A stretch of 64,000 bases of DNA from Kappaphycus alvarezii (taxonomy: Eukaryota > Rhodophyta > Florideophyceae > Gigartinales > Solieriaceae). The stretch covers positions 2,480,001 through 2,544,000 of the forward strand of contig NADL03000699.1 of the NCBI GenBank assembly GCA_002205965.3, read 5' to 3'. Positions 53,711-64,000 of the stretch are shown in pieces. The stretch's first letter is position 1; every line of letters begins with the position of its first letter. The translations under genes were made by a program, and so were the position numbers. Below the pieces are notes generated by a model. That model was not told the DNA's origin. It made no database searches and was given only the letters and a program-made list of their open reading frames with translations.

Positions 53711-54860
53711 TCAACTGAGACGGGGCGCTTTTCCTCAACTGATGTGGATATTTCCAATGTTATTAGTGCTTATATTGCAGGAAAAGAAGTTACTAGCTTT
53801 GAGCAAGACGTTCTTCGTAGCTACATTCATACTTTCGGACATAATGTGTTTATCCAACATCATTCTCAAGGTCTACTGAGCTTTCCGCTCCAAAAGGCCC
53901 ACTAAATTGAGGAAAATTAATGCAAAACAGCTGTTAAAACAATCACTGCACAGAGAGTTCCACAAGGTGCGAAAATAATCATTAGCCATGTTATTTACAA
54001 ATTGAAACCAAATGATCATGGTATGCTTAAGATGTAAGCTAGGATAGCTCCACATGGCAACAAGTATACTGAGAAGTCTCAGCCAAAAAAAAGGATTTCG
54101 CCGTCCGCCCGCCTATTGGTATAATATTTTTGCTCTCGTATGCAAGCAGTTTTCAATGGTGCCTTGCAAAGATTGATTATGTGAGTAAATTTATGCGAAC
54201 AGAAAGGCGCAGCGCGATGTATATGTGATACCCCGCGTGGAAGCAAAGACAGAGGCAAATAATGGTTTCCTCTCACTGTCTTGTACGGCCTCGTCAATGC
54301 CAACGCTAAATAATAGGAAAATAGTGATATAATTTTCACTAAAGTTGGATTCAAACAGCTTGTTTATGTTCCTATGCTGTTCTACAAGCGAATGTTTCTG
54401 GTGAGCTCCAACTTTCAGGTGTGAAGATTGTTGATGATGTGCTCTTTGCTGGGTAATCTGATGTTATTCGTGATACTATTGTCAATATTCAGAAGCAATA
54501 TGAACTTTGGACCATTGTTTATGGATCAGGTTCTTTCTACATTTATGCCTTGATGATGATACAAGATTTGGATTTTACTATTCAGATTCATGTTGATGAT
54601 CATCATGCTGATGAAAAGCTTGACGCACTGGAAGCATTCCCAATCTCGAGGAAGCGAAGAAAAGAAGGCTCTGATGTACTAGATGCAATCGAGACCAGCT
54701 CGTTTCGATAATTGAACAGTTCAACTCGATGGCTTGGAATTGCTGCATCCCCCTTTTGTGCATTCTAAGCTAGTTACCTACAACAAAAGGTTCCGTCAAC
54801 TAAAGTAAGTGATATCATGACGCAAAGCAACTCTTTACGATCGCTAAAGAAGCTGGGGAG
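53710..54860 (+). pseudogene. copia lineage 3 reverse transcriptase
   Basis: Motifs along frames: VPQGAKIIISHVIYKLKPND, then ARIAPHGNK (about 54033-54062), DVYVIPRVE (in the shifted form DVYVIPP.GS), LYGLVNANAK (about 54280-54310), FKIVDDVLFAG-like VKIVDDVLFAG at about 54424-54456 (catalytic DD kept), and YELWTIVYGSGSF. The ARIaPHGN, YGLVNANAK and IVDDVL combination marks one specific copia lineage, different from the others in the window. Stops after VLFAG and elsewhere. Confidence 0.65.
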
Positions 54861-54879
54861 AACGATCAAATATAAGCGG

Positions 54880-55262
54880 CTTAAAAGGAGAAAATACTCT
54901 CTCAGTTCTTTTTTTCGCAGGTGCAAGTCGAACAGATGATTATGGTCAGCTTGGAAACATGGATGGCTTGCTTATTGGAGACTTTAAAGTTAAATCAGTG
55001 TGACACGCCTTGTCATGGTCCTCTCACAAGTCTGGAAGGCCCGTCAAATCTAAAGGAGCAGCTGAAATACTTGCTGCGGGTGAAGCAATTGACAAAGGCA
55101 AAGTGCTCGTGAATGCTTATCGCGTGTCGCTAGACACTATCATTGATTTGATGATTACTCTAGACTCTAAGGATATGTTTCGCACTATATCGACCTGTCG
55201 AAATTCAATTGACCGATTGCTCCGCGCAGATGCGAGTGTGCTTCGCTATGATTTATGAGACT
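54880..55262 (+). pseudogene. copia lineage 3 RNase H
   Basis: VSWSSHKSGRPVKSKGAAEI at 55008-55067, then LAAGEAIDKGKVLVNAYRVS, TLDSKDMFRTISTCRN, LRADASVLRYDL, open to 55258. WsSHKS.RPvkS..aAE.lA..Ea corresponds to the W.SkkQ..va.Ss.EAE.vA pattern; the catalytic Glu (AEI) and Asp (DSKD) are present. The polypurine tract follows about 190 bp on. Confidence 0.68.
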
Positions 55263-55450
55263 CATAATGTGAACCGGATATTTTGTATACCTGAAAAGGT
55301 TAGTATTACTGACCCACTGACTTTGACCAACAGTCCTGTGGTACTACTGGTACAACTAAAAATGTACTGAGGAGAACTTAGACTCTCCTTTGAAGACGCG
55401 TTAGATCGTAACTCGCATCAATTATCAGTAAATATAGCTTTCGAAGAAAC

Positions 55451-55460
55451 AAAAGGGAGA
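55451..55460 (+). promoter_or_regulatory. polypurine tract
   Basis: aaaagggaga, all purines, ends immediately before the 3' LTR. Position and sequence are as expected for plus-strand priming. Confidence 0.75.
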
Positions 55461-55461
55461 A

Positions 55462-55768
55462 TTGAACATGATGCATTATGATTCAGTCTGATTTCTATTA
55501 ATGCTGGGATTTGTTTAATGGGCGCCCTTTATTGCATGTAATATCTGCATTTCTTAACGGTATTTTCGTTGGAGATATAATCATAGTTGCAACTACTGCT
55601 TGCTAGATTGGCTGCGTACATAATCTTCTGGTTACAAAGGACAACTAAACAATTAAAGAAAACGGTAACGAAAATACCGGCAGAACCTTTGATATGCATC
55701 TTTGATACTCAGATACCCCTGCTACTGCCAACTTGCTGATACAAACCCCTTTGATCACAGCTCCTATG
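55462..55768 (+). repeat. 3' LTR of copia lineage 3
   Basis: 307 bp, same length as the 5' LTR, about 31 differences by hand count. Followed by acttaaa, the target duplication. Confidence 0.88.
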
Positions 55769-55775
55769 ACTTAAA

Positions 55776-57890
55776 ACACAGAAAAGAGAATACCGAAATA
55801 CGAACTATTTGCAGAAAAACATAATATAATTTTTAGATACAATAAAAACAAGTCTACAACCTCACATTCTACTGGCGCAGCTATTAAGTAAATAAAGCAT
55901 TGTAGAAGGAACTTACTGCAGGTAAGGTACACTGCCTGTTAGCTTAGCCGACAAACTTTCCCTGCGTTTCAAACGGTAGCGCTGCTGGGCCAATCTGCGT
56001 TTTTCTATTTTCTTCAAACTCATCTCTCTCAATAATTCCATTACAATCAATCCATCTTACTATCTTTGATACCGTGGAAAGTTACATAAGTAGCATAGAG
56101 AGCAACTTTGTAGTTCTTGAACGTAGTTACTACTTTAGCCAATCGAGAAATTGTAAACGAACTTTCAAACTTCGGTACTGCTTTTTCAAATAGGAGCAGG
56201 CATATCCTAATGACTAATACAATAACCATGCCCTCAGGTCTAGGGGATTTTACGTATAACATAAGTTTATTGAAAACTCAGTTTCTACCATGCTTGGGTA
56301 TTGAAAGAACCATGAAAAGCATATCCTCCCGTTCTGATCCAGATTTTTGACCTTGGCCTATTTCATACTGAGCCCGGACCGGTTGCTTTATAATTAACCA
56401 TACAGCATGAAATTCCCAAAAAGAGAAGTTGGTCATTTTAATTTGCTCTAGATCCTCCAGATTCCACGAAAGCGTCCATTATTGGGCAGCCCGACTCCTC
56501 ATTATCCGACTCTAACTCACTCAATTTTGAGTCTTGTAGGAGCTGCTGGTGCTTTTAGTTATGCCGTTCCGCTCTTTTTTCCACCATTCAGCGTAGAAAT
56601 ATCGTCTCTGATGGTGCTCTCTCCATTTTGTAGGTTCTATCTCTATTTTGTTTTGCCGAAGATTGCATTGTTTTCTATTTTATTCGCAGAGATTCATTTT
56701 ATGTTTGATGTAATTGTGAAAATTGGAGCTTTGGGATGTGAGAAGTTTCAATTTTGCAGTTTCTAAGTGTGTGGGACTATTTTCTGCAGGGTTTTCTTTT
56801 AAATTTGAAGGGACCACAGTAAGGAATCTTGTAATTTTATAATTTTTAAAGGAGTGGGAGATATTTCCCCCCGCGGTTGTCGCGCTGTTTGGCGATAGAA
56901 TTAACTTCCTTCTGAATTAAGCACAAATATTTTTCCAGTTCACGCTAATGCCTCGTTACCCGAACCGTAACGTTTATTTTTCAGAATGGCCGTTAGGGGC
57001 CCCGCGTCGTCTAATTTTAGTTTACTATACTGTTAAGCACAGTATAGATTGCGCAGAGTACTTCTATAGTCGTACTAGTCTGGGCCTAAAGACAGGGTCG
57101 TTACAGAAGTACAAGAATTGCTACAATTTGGCTGTGCTCTTTGCACTTTTACGAAATCATTTCTGAATAGCATAAAAATTTTGAAAAATTTTTTTTTATT
57201 TTATTAAGTGTTTACGACAGGTCATACTTGTATGTCACGTTGGCGCACTGCTATTTCGTGATTAACAATACTTAAATTGTACCCTCGCTCGTGATATCGA
57301 GAAAACGAGTATTTTCGCTAAGGGTCTAAAGCATGGAAAAAATGCAATGTTGGTTTTTAACGCTCTTCGATTGATTTGGATCCTATCTTGTACCAAAAAA
57401 GAGTTTTGAAAAAAGCTTGACTAAAATTCAAAGCTCTGAGTGATAATAGAGTGGTATGAGACCCTGCAGTATAAGATACGGCTACTTTTGGAGTTCTAAT
57501 ATGTTCTTACTCGAGATGTGACAACTGAGGAGGATTTATTACAGCTAACCGCTTTTATAACAGTGATTAAAACGCGGATTTGGAGGACGATTACGAAATT
57601 TTCCAAGGACATCACTCGTCGATCCGAGCAGACGAAACTAACCCCGCAGACCCGGTTGAGACATCAAACAGAAATATGAGCACTCCGCAGAGTAGAGTGC
57701 TGCCAGAGCATGAAAGAAATGAAGCGATCAACATCTAGACAGTGGATGCATCTCAAGTAGAGTATGTGTTCACATTTAAAAACACCACGAGTGCAAAACA
57801 GTGTGGAACTTGATGCCTCAAAAGTAATGAGGGTGTTCATAACGCTTTCCAAGATACAAAGGACGATGCAAAATGGCAGTATCTTACTCT
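55776..57890. other. gap, no recognisable gene
   Basis: AT-rich. Open frames of 70-95 codons (56117-56350, 56482-56766, 56948-57166) have no motif and overlap open frames on the other strand. The last 250 bp (57640-57890) may belong to the leader of the next copia remnant. Confidence 0.4.
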
Positions 57891-57899
57891 TTACCCTCG

Positions 57900-59330
57900 A
57901 ATAGAGGGAAATTGTCCAGATTGTGACACATAAGAGGCATCAAGGGTAATAATTATATATGAAGCAGACCAAACTACAGTCATTGAGGCCATGAAGTGCG
58001 AGGGTTCAGCAGTAGGGAAGAGAAAATTCAAGATGAGCTATACTAACTTCAGCACAATGACATCTAGGAGGTTTTTGATCGCCCCAGAAAAGTTCAACTA
58101 CTTTAAACGATGCTCACGTTGTTTCGCAATTATTTTGAAGACAGTAACATAAGGATAGAAAAGGACCGCCCTGTCGCCAGCCAGAGGCTTCATGAACAGG
58201 CATGTAGGTGAAATTTTCATATCTGGTGTGGATTTTATACCCGTCAGCACATTTGTAGCTATAACTGTCAAGAGGGGGTACTTCTCTGACCAGCTTGATA
58301 TAAGAATCGCCTTCCTACATGGTGATATCAAAGATGAAATATACGTGTTTCCACCACCAAGTTTGCAACTATGTGCAACATAACAAGTATTGAAATTTCA
58401 AGAAGGCTTTTATAGCCTTCAGAGTTGCTTAAACTGTGGTATGGAAATTTTATGACGGTTATGAGGAGTATTGGGTTAACACTGTTGACTTCAGATGAAT
58501 GAGACTATAGGAGAGGTCCCGCTTAGCCACTGATCTATGTCGATGAAATTATTATCACGAGTACATCCAAGAGCAGCCTTTAAGTGACAAAAATGGAGCT
58601 CAATATGCAGCTCGATACCAAAGACCTCGGATCTCTTCACACACTTCTGGGCTTGAGGTTCATCCGAGAGGCTGAATATTGTATTTCCGGGAACTACCAT
58701 GTGCTGAAGCTACTAGTGAGGCTTGAGATGCACGAATGTCGCCCTATCTCAGACCCCATGAACGAAGGCTCCATTACCGAACTTGACTTCAACAGCATTA
58801 AACTCGAGAAGAAGTTTCAGGAGCATTTATATTATGTATATCCACAAGAATAAGGCCAGATATTTGCGTGGGTCTAAGAATACTTTGTCGCTATGTTTCA
58901 AGCCCTACGGAACTACACTGGAGAATGGTAAAAAGGATCCTGCTATACCTTAAGGGTGCTTCGAGCAATAGTCTGAAGCTATTTGGTAAGAACTAAGAAA
59001 AGCTAGTAGCGTTCTGTTGTGCGGATTGGGCGGGTGATCAAAAAGATGGACGATTTAAAATAGGGACTGTTCTGAAACCGGAAAATACCATTGTCGCCTG
59101 GAAATCTGTTACAGAACAGCGCAATGTCGGGTTTCAAAATATGATGCTAAATATATCTCTGTCAGTGAGAGGAAATAATTGGTGTTGTGGATGAGAAAAA
59201 TTCTTGAAGAACTGAATATAACACAGTACTGGAGCACGATGTCATGAAAGATAAGCGAGGAGCTTTATTTTTGAGCAGCACTGGAGTACGGAAACCTCAG
59301 CGCGTCTACATTAGATTCAATTATGTGAAA
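57900..59330 (+). pseudogene. Ty1/copia remnant, lineage 4 (RT and RNase H)
   Basis: RT: a frame piece with RLHEQ then GRIF-like VGEIFISGVDFIPVSTFVAI (FsPVs..taI pattern), YFSDQLDIRIAFLHGDIKDE, IYVF at 58290-58360 (first catalytic Asp in LDI, AFLHGDI typical of copia), then MTKMELNMQLDTKDLGSLHT, LLGLRF at 58584-58664, and GASSNSLKLFGKN. RNase H: VAFCCADWAGDQKDGRFKIG and IVAWKSVTEQRNVG (about 59005-59120), matching C.ADwAGd..d..S.sG......isW.Sk.Q. The LEDH- or YVDD-type block is not readable. No LTRs found. Lineage closer to the common plant/animal copia type than lineages 1-3. Confidence 0.7.
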
Positions 59331-59334
59331 AATC

Positions 59335-61375
59335 ATATCAATTATTGCACAATCAGTCTCAAGTATTGTAATACTAGTAATATGGTGGCACATGAACCTA
59401 CGAAAACTTTGAATGAGTAATATTTGAAAGAAAGAAGAATGTGCTTGGTGTTCTGTGCTTACTGTAGATTCGGTAGAATTTACTGTTGCAATTAGGGCGT
59501 TGCTAAAATGACGCCAGCGTCGATTGCATATTTAAGCTCTGCGTTGTTCTCGCCACCAACAAGAGAGAAGTACAAAGAAGAATTTTATCATTCGAGAGTC
59601 AGCTGAGCAATTTGAACGCCTTGATGCAATACCACGGCCCTTCTTCAGACAGTAAACCGAGTTTCTCAGTTTTTTTCCTGAGTTCCAGTTCGTCATATTA
59701 CTACCCGTCCTAGATCGTGGTAGATCGATATACCGTAAGGCATAAAGGGCAACTGCTGCGAATTTTGCCTCAATAGGAAAGACACGAATGATTACACATG
59801 GCCTTGGCTTGATACACAAGAAGGGTGGTTGACCGAGCACATGTACTGCACTCGCCGGCATCATCGCTCTATGATATGCGTGCGTAGGAGAAGATTTAAA
59901 AATTTTAGGAAGAGACCAAAATTGGAGTAGCCAGAAAATCACAGGAATGTGAGGGGCACAAGATTTTCGTTGGTAATGTTACGGAATATTTTATCATGAT
60001 TTAATTGCATACGAATTCGCCACGAAATTGTAGATGAGCGGACAATTCATCGGTTCAGGACTGTATAATAGAAATGAATACAGTTTTAGCATATGAAAAC
60101 TTGGAGTAGTGCTCAGTAACAAATATTTTGTCTGAATTGAGATTCTTCGAGCACCGTTTTGCACCACGTAGTATGTAGAGACGAATTAGTCAGGGATTAT
60201 TCTACTTAGGCTAGGAATTAAATTAAGAACTTTGAATTGAGCTCATATGTCTGCTGTTCATGGCAATACAGTGTCAATGAATAAGAAAAAATTGTGAGTA
60301 CCCTAGTTTGTTCATCAGAGACACCTTTGATACCATTTTTGCTGGTCTTGCATGACCTTGGCCTGATCGTAGAATTTAGAGGACCTCATGCTACATATGC
60401 CACATATTGTAGCAGCTGTTTCGTGAACACTCGCAAGTCCTTAAACATAGAGTGATAAAACATAAAAGAAAATGGGAATGAATGATTCCCTGAGCGCACG
60501 TTCCTGTTTTTTACATGAAGGGGACAAAAAAGGAAGTTCTCATCTGGTACTGGGGCCTGTCTCCTTACACAAAATCACAGCATTAGACAATCTTCAGTAT
60601 TAAACCAGATATGAAGCTTTCCTTTTCGGGTATGTGCAAATTTCGTTAGCTGCTTCTACCCTTCCTTATCAGCAACATTAAAGAAAGAATTTTCGTTTGG
60701 GGGCAATGGGGCGGCATGGGTAAGAAATCACTCAGCTTTGTTTCCGAAAAAATCCCTCATTTTCTGAACTTGATTCAGAATGATAAGGAAACAGTCAAAC
60801 TACCGAAACGACGCATCATTTTCTAAACAGTCCCGTCGTTAGAATATCCTGTATAAGATAAGTGAATTCACTGCAAGAGTCTCAACAATCTGGGAGACAA
60901 TCTTAGGCTCCTGTGTAAAGTGCGCAGAAGGAGCACATATGTTAGATCTTGACTTGTTTGCGCCATCGACTCCGTCTTTCTTTTTGGATTAAAAGGATTA
61001 CGAATCATGCTTTAAAAGCTTATATTTATCAAATAGCCCATTTTACATATGTGGGAGTTTATTAGTCTCCAGAAAATAAGGCATTTTGATAGTATTTCTT
61101 TCAATGCAGAGGGGAAAAAGAGTGGAATAGAAGGGAGTGAATCATGCGCCCACATAACCGTTGTTCCATCATCGTCTTCCAGACACAGAAGCCAAAGCTA
61201 CTTAGAATCTGAGGTTTAAAGTGTTATAGTTGAGTAAAGGATATCAGTTTCAGCTGCTACAGCATATTAATGGACAACAAAGGTGACTACGCAGCGTATT
61301 TTTGCAAAAAAAGGCCTAGGATGGACCAACCGGCATAATGCTATATTGAACGTATTTGGCCGACAAGTGTTCAAG
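59335..61375. other. gap, no recognisable gene
   Basis: A minus frame 59942-59532 (136 codons) is open but has no domain; I think it is chance or part of a decayed element. The rest is stop-rich in all frames. Confidence 0.4.
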
Positions 61376-61379
61376 GCAG

Positions 61380-61960
61380 CAGGATTCCGTGCCTAATTTG
61401 AGGTGTAGTACATACTCTCCGGTCTGAATACACGGCATGCCGACGTTCTACTGTACCCGAAGTCGGAAGAGATCAAAAACTTGCCGCCCATCCCTGTGGC
61501 GTACGACGTCACAGTAACATATCCATTCCAAGAGGGGTTCGTGTCCATTGGAAGGTGCGGGGCGCGCGCCGTTGCAAATGAAGCGGAAATACGCAAATAT
61601 ACGTCACTTGTCAGCAAAGTAGCAGCCATCACCAGTGAAGCCCTCCCAGGATGATCGAAATTGGGATGGAAGTTTGTACCGTTAGCTTTCGACTCACTAT
61701 AATCGCCGTCTGAGACGAAGTCGAAGGTAATCGATGAATACGCGGCCGCTGTCGCAACCCGCAGCGGATGCTCGACGGGAGGAGGGAATACTCGGCTCTA
61801 TCAGCAACCTAGTTATGCGATTTAGTACACGTGTGCCGTGTCTGTAATATGTCGCGCCCCACAACATGCAGAGTTTAGCCACCCTATTCAAACCTAATTC
61901 TTCTGGGTTTGTTAAAGTGGGGTATTCGGGACTTTGCATGTTGAACCTGCATATGTCTGT
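61380..61960 (+). pseudogene. LINE lineage D, C-terminal fragment
   Basis: The + frame reads ADVLLYPKSEEIKNLPPIPV, AYDVTVTYPFQEGFVSIGRC, then after a stop LGWKFVPLAFDSL and YTCAVSVICRAPQHAEF. The pattern (P/A)D......D.TV...p, ......F.PLAfDs.G, ..s..i.RA...a matches the end of the C-terminal domain in the other LINEs. The Asp pair of the endonuclease is visible. Moderately GC-rich island in AT-rich sequence. Stops present. Confidence 0.58.
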
Positions 61961-61964
61961 GGCA

Positions 61965-63160
61965 AATAAAGTACATATACAACTGAACTGAAGTCGATCG
62001 TAGTTTCCTGGTGAAGCAACTGCAATTTTTGTTTACTTTGGTAATAGTAAACAAACTATGGATCAACAAGAGAGCATTAGATCATGTCGGGGCTTAGAAT
62101 GTAATCTTCTTTTCGTGATGGGCGGGATCCAAACATATCTTGATTTCCAATGCATCATCTACTACCTCATCTTCCGTATTTGATTTCGCAGCATCTCTTT
62201 ACGTCTATCTATGTATAAATATCCCTTTAGAAGAAAAATTACCTCTGGAGAGCAAGCCGAGTAGCTCTGTCCTTTTAAAAGCAAAATTAATTCTAGAGAG
62301 CAAGCCCAGTAGCTTCCTTTCTTCATCCATAACAGTTAGGCCTGTAAAACTTCCCATATATTAGTGTTAGTGCGGATTGAACTTATCAACGCATCATCAT
62401 TAACAGATACCCCCTTTTGAAGTACTGTGTACAATTTATAAATGAGGAATTCATTGATAAATTGTGCAATTCACTCAACATCCGACCTTTCGAAAAAACA
62501 TTTACTAATCGCAATTCCCATATACTTGCCCACTGCATCATCAGTCTTCAGCAAAATCCTAGCGTTTGTAACATTCAATATGAAGTAAAGCGATTGAAAT
62601 CAGTCAACATAACTTTGGCCAAATTTTAAGCTCAAATAACGCAGTATTATATACCAGAAACACTACGAATTTATCGTATTCCTTCAGATCGCGGACGAAA
62701 AGAGATTTTTCAGGGGTAAAATTTCTCTTAGAAACTACTATATAGACTGTAAGAGATTCCCCCACACTATTGTGGACTGTGTACATAAACTGTGACACCT
62801 TGTCGAATTTCTCAATGCCAGGCTTCCGTACTGCAACAGACATAATCCTCCTTTAACCTAAGGAAATTCCGGTATAACCCATTCTTTTGTTTGAAATAAA
62901 TACCTGAGGTCCTAGAGAAGAAGAATCATCCACCAAAAATTCTTTCTACTCTGTAACCCGCAAAACATAGCACCACACCTATACACCTAAGTATTACCCC
63001 GTGCCTCTACGTTGCAAACTACCTGGTTATTTAAGACCCCCTTTTGAATTTACGACATCCTCTTCAGCTGTTGTGGCAACTAGATCAGCTATGTCTCGAT
63101 TAAAAAAGCTGAGGCCTATAAAAGCGAGAACCTCCAATAGTTTGTTATAATGTTATTGGT
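61965..63160. other. gap; tandem-like duplication and possible TATA
   Basis: Near 62245-62315 the word gagagcaagcc.agtagct occurs twice about 48 bp apart. A TATA-like ctataaaagc lies near 63116. No gene recognised; minus frame 62843-62604 (79 codons) is open without motif. Confidence 0.35.
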
Positions 63161-63164
63161 ACTT

Positions 63165-64000
63165 GTTGTGTATTGCCACTGGCAGAGTTGATTTGGGTGA
63201 TAATTTCTTGATATAATTCTATAGAAATCAGACCACTGCAAACAGCAGGTATTTCACTATACAGTGCGAGTATTTCTGTTGACTGTCAACCACCATTGAT
63301 CATGGTGCTTTATAATCACCCGAGCGGGTCACATTGCACGTGGTCTGGACTACTCAAACCTCAACTTGGACCTGATATTTTCGCAGATGACAGCCGCTAT
63401 TGGACCAGGTGTTGACCTAACTCATCTCTAATTTGTATATTTATTGGCTGATATTGACTTTACTTACCGCGCCGTCGTAGATAGTTCTAACCTTAGTGAC
63501 TAGTAGTTATACCTACTTGGCCACTAGGGCCCCGAATAATCAGATACCACTGTGTTGGCTCTGAGCACGACTCCCTATTTACGCCTCTGCAACTAATTAC
63601 TAACGGCAAATTTGGCTATAGAAATATTTACCCGCCTATGTTCCCCCCTTTCCGCTCTATATCCCATATCATAGTACCCTTTTAAATGTTTTTATGTGAT
63701 ACTTAATCACCTTTTTTTCGTAGGACTTCGCCTTTTACATATAAGTAGGAACTTCAGGTATGTCATTGATGGAAATGCACTCATCTTGGAAGCATATAAT
63801 CAGCGCTGCTGACCCAACTTTACATCGCTTGTTGTCCAGTTTTGCATCCCTGGTGTATTCTTTTTTTGAACCGACTCTTTGAAAGGTTCTATAATTACTT
63901 GAATCACGGACAGGCATTGAAACTATAAGGAAAAATATACCGTCTGGCTCTACCAACAAAAATTCTCCTCTTTATTGACAAGCTTTTCTACTGCATCGAA
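63165..64000 (+). repeat. LTR of the second family, cut by window end
   Basis: Matches 51534-52400 along its length (start tgtattgccactggcagag at 63169). TATA-type element at about 63739-63744, offset as in the other copy. It continues past base 64000, so whether it is another solo LTR or the 5' LTR of a full element is not visible. Confidence 0.75.
63739..63744 (+). promoter_or_regulatory. TATA element in LTR at right end
   Basis: atataa, followed a few bases on by aggaacttca, the same arrangement as in the nested LTR. Confidence 0.5.

Larger units (their letters stand above)
49629..55768 (+). mobile_element. complete Ty1/copia-type LTR retrotransposon, lineage 3
   Basis: Two 307-bp LTRs (49629-49935, 55462-55768) differ at about 31 sites by hand count (about 90% identity). 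acttaaa precedes the left LTR (49622-49628) and follows the right one (55769-55775), a target duplication of 5-7 bp. A primer site lies directly behind the left LTR and a polypurine tract directly before the right one. Inside, in order: gag with zinc knuckle, protease, integrase, a Tudor-like module, RT and RNase H, all on +. A 1.0-kb solo LTR of another family is nested in the integrase. Terminal LTR bases are not the usual TG...CA; the exact edge is uncertain by 2 bases. Inactive through many stops and shifts. Confidence 0.88.

Noticed and set aside
59532..59942. 136-codon minus frame
   Set aside because: No domain, mixed composition, and lies in a decayed region where frames of this size occur on both strands.
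1..64000. CRISPR arrays, bacterial operons, phage modules
   Set aside because: No regularly spaced short repeats, no Shine-Dalgarno-led gene series. All multi-gene order is that of eukaryotic retroelements.

Overview
The window looks like nuclear DNA of a eukaryote from a region made almost entirely of decaying transposable elements. The one RNA gene is a tRNA-Pro(UGG) without an encoded CCA, as in eukaryotic nuclear genomes. The only host-type protein gene I recognise is a broken protein-kinase-like gene. I see no operons, no bacterial-style gene packing and no convincing introns. The mix of elements (DIRS-like, Ty1/copia, Ty3/gypsy, R2-class LINEs with a C-terminal restriction-like endonuclease, Tnp2-like DNA transposon) suggests an alga or other protist. 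A red macroalga is my best guess, but it is low confidence and rests on overall impression, not on a diagnostic gene.

Layout: 0-1.4 kb, end of a DIRS-like element (RT/RNase H tail plus tyrosine recombinase). 7.0-10.5 kb, a Tnp2/CACTA-like transposase remnant with 60-bp tandem repeats. 10.85-15.2 kb, a Ty3/gypsy gag-pol remnant. 20.85-23.3 kb, a copia remnant (lineage 1). 24.6-25.1 kb, an acidic open frame with a SUMO-interaction-like motif and in-frame TAG codons. 25.7-30.3 kb, several LINE pieces. 30.7-31.7 kb, the degenerate kinase. 32.3-36.1 kb, a nearly full-length LINE on the minus strand. 37.3-38.4 kb, a short LINE tail split by a 551-bp AT-rich insertion. 38.6-41.3 kb, copia lineage 2 (minus). 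42.0-44.0 kb, a minus-strand gene of a family marked by a DNC.GQ.K motif, with in-frame stops. 44.45-44.52 kb, tRNA-Pro. 45.2-46.7 kb, LINE lineage C. 47.0-49.2 kb, LINE A interrupted by LINE B. 49.6-55.8 kb, a complete two-LTR copia element (lineage 3) split by a 1-kb solo LTR. 57.9-59.3 kb, copia lineage 4. 61.4-62.0 kb, LINE lineage D. 63.2-64.0 kb, an LTR running off the window.

The most informative structure is a set of nested insertions that can be read directly. The copia element at 49.6-55.8 kb has two equal LTRs, a matching target duplication and a primer site fitting a half-tRNA-iMet. A solo LTR sits inside its integrase zinc finger, and skipping it rejoins the frame. LINE B sits in LINE A between 11-bp duplications. 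An AT-rich insertion sits between 8-bp duplications in a LINE tail that itself has 9-bp duplications. GC-rich LINE segments alternate with AT-rich, stop-riddled older elements.

No intact protein-coding gene is evident. Most protein calls below are pseudogenes recognised from motif order across frameshifts; lineage names are from family knowledge, not from a search.
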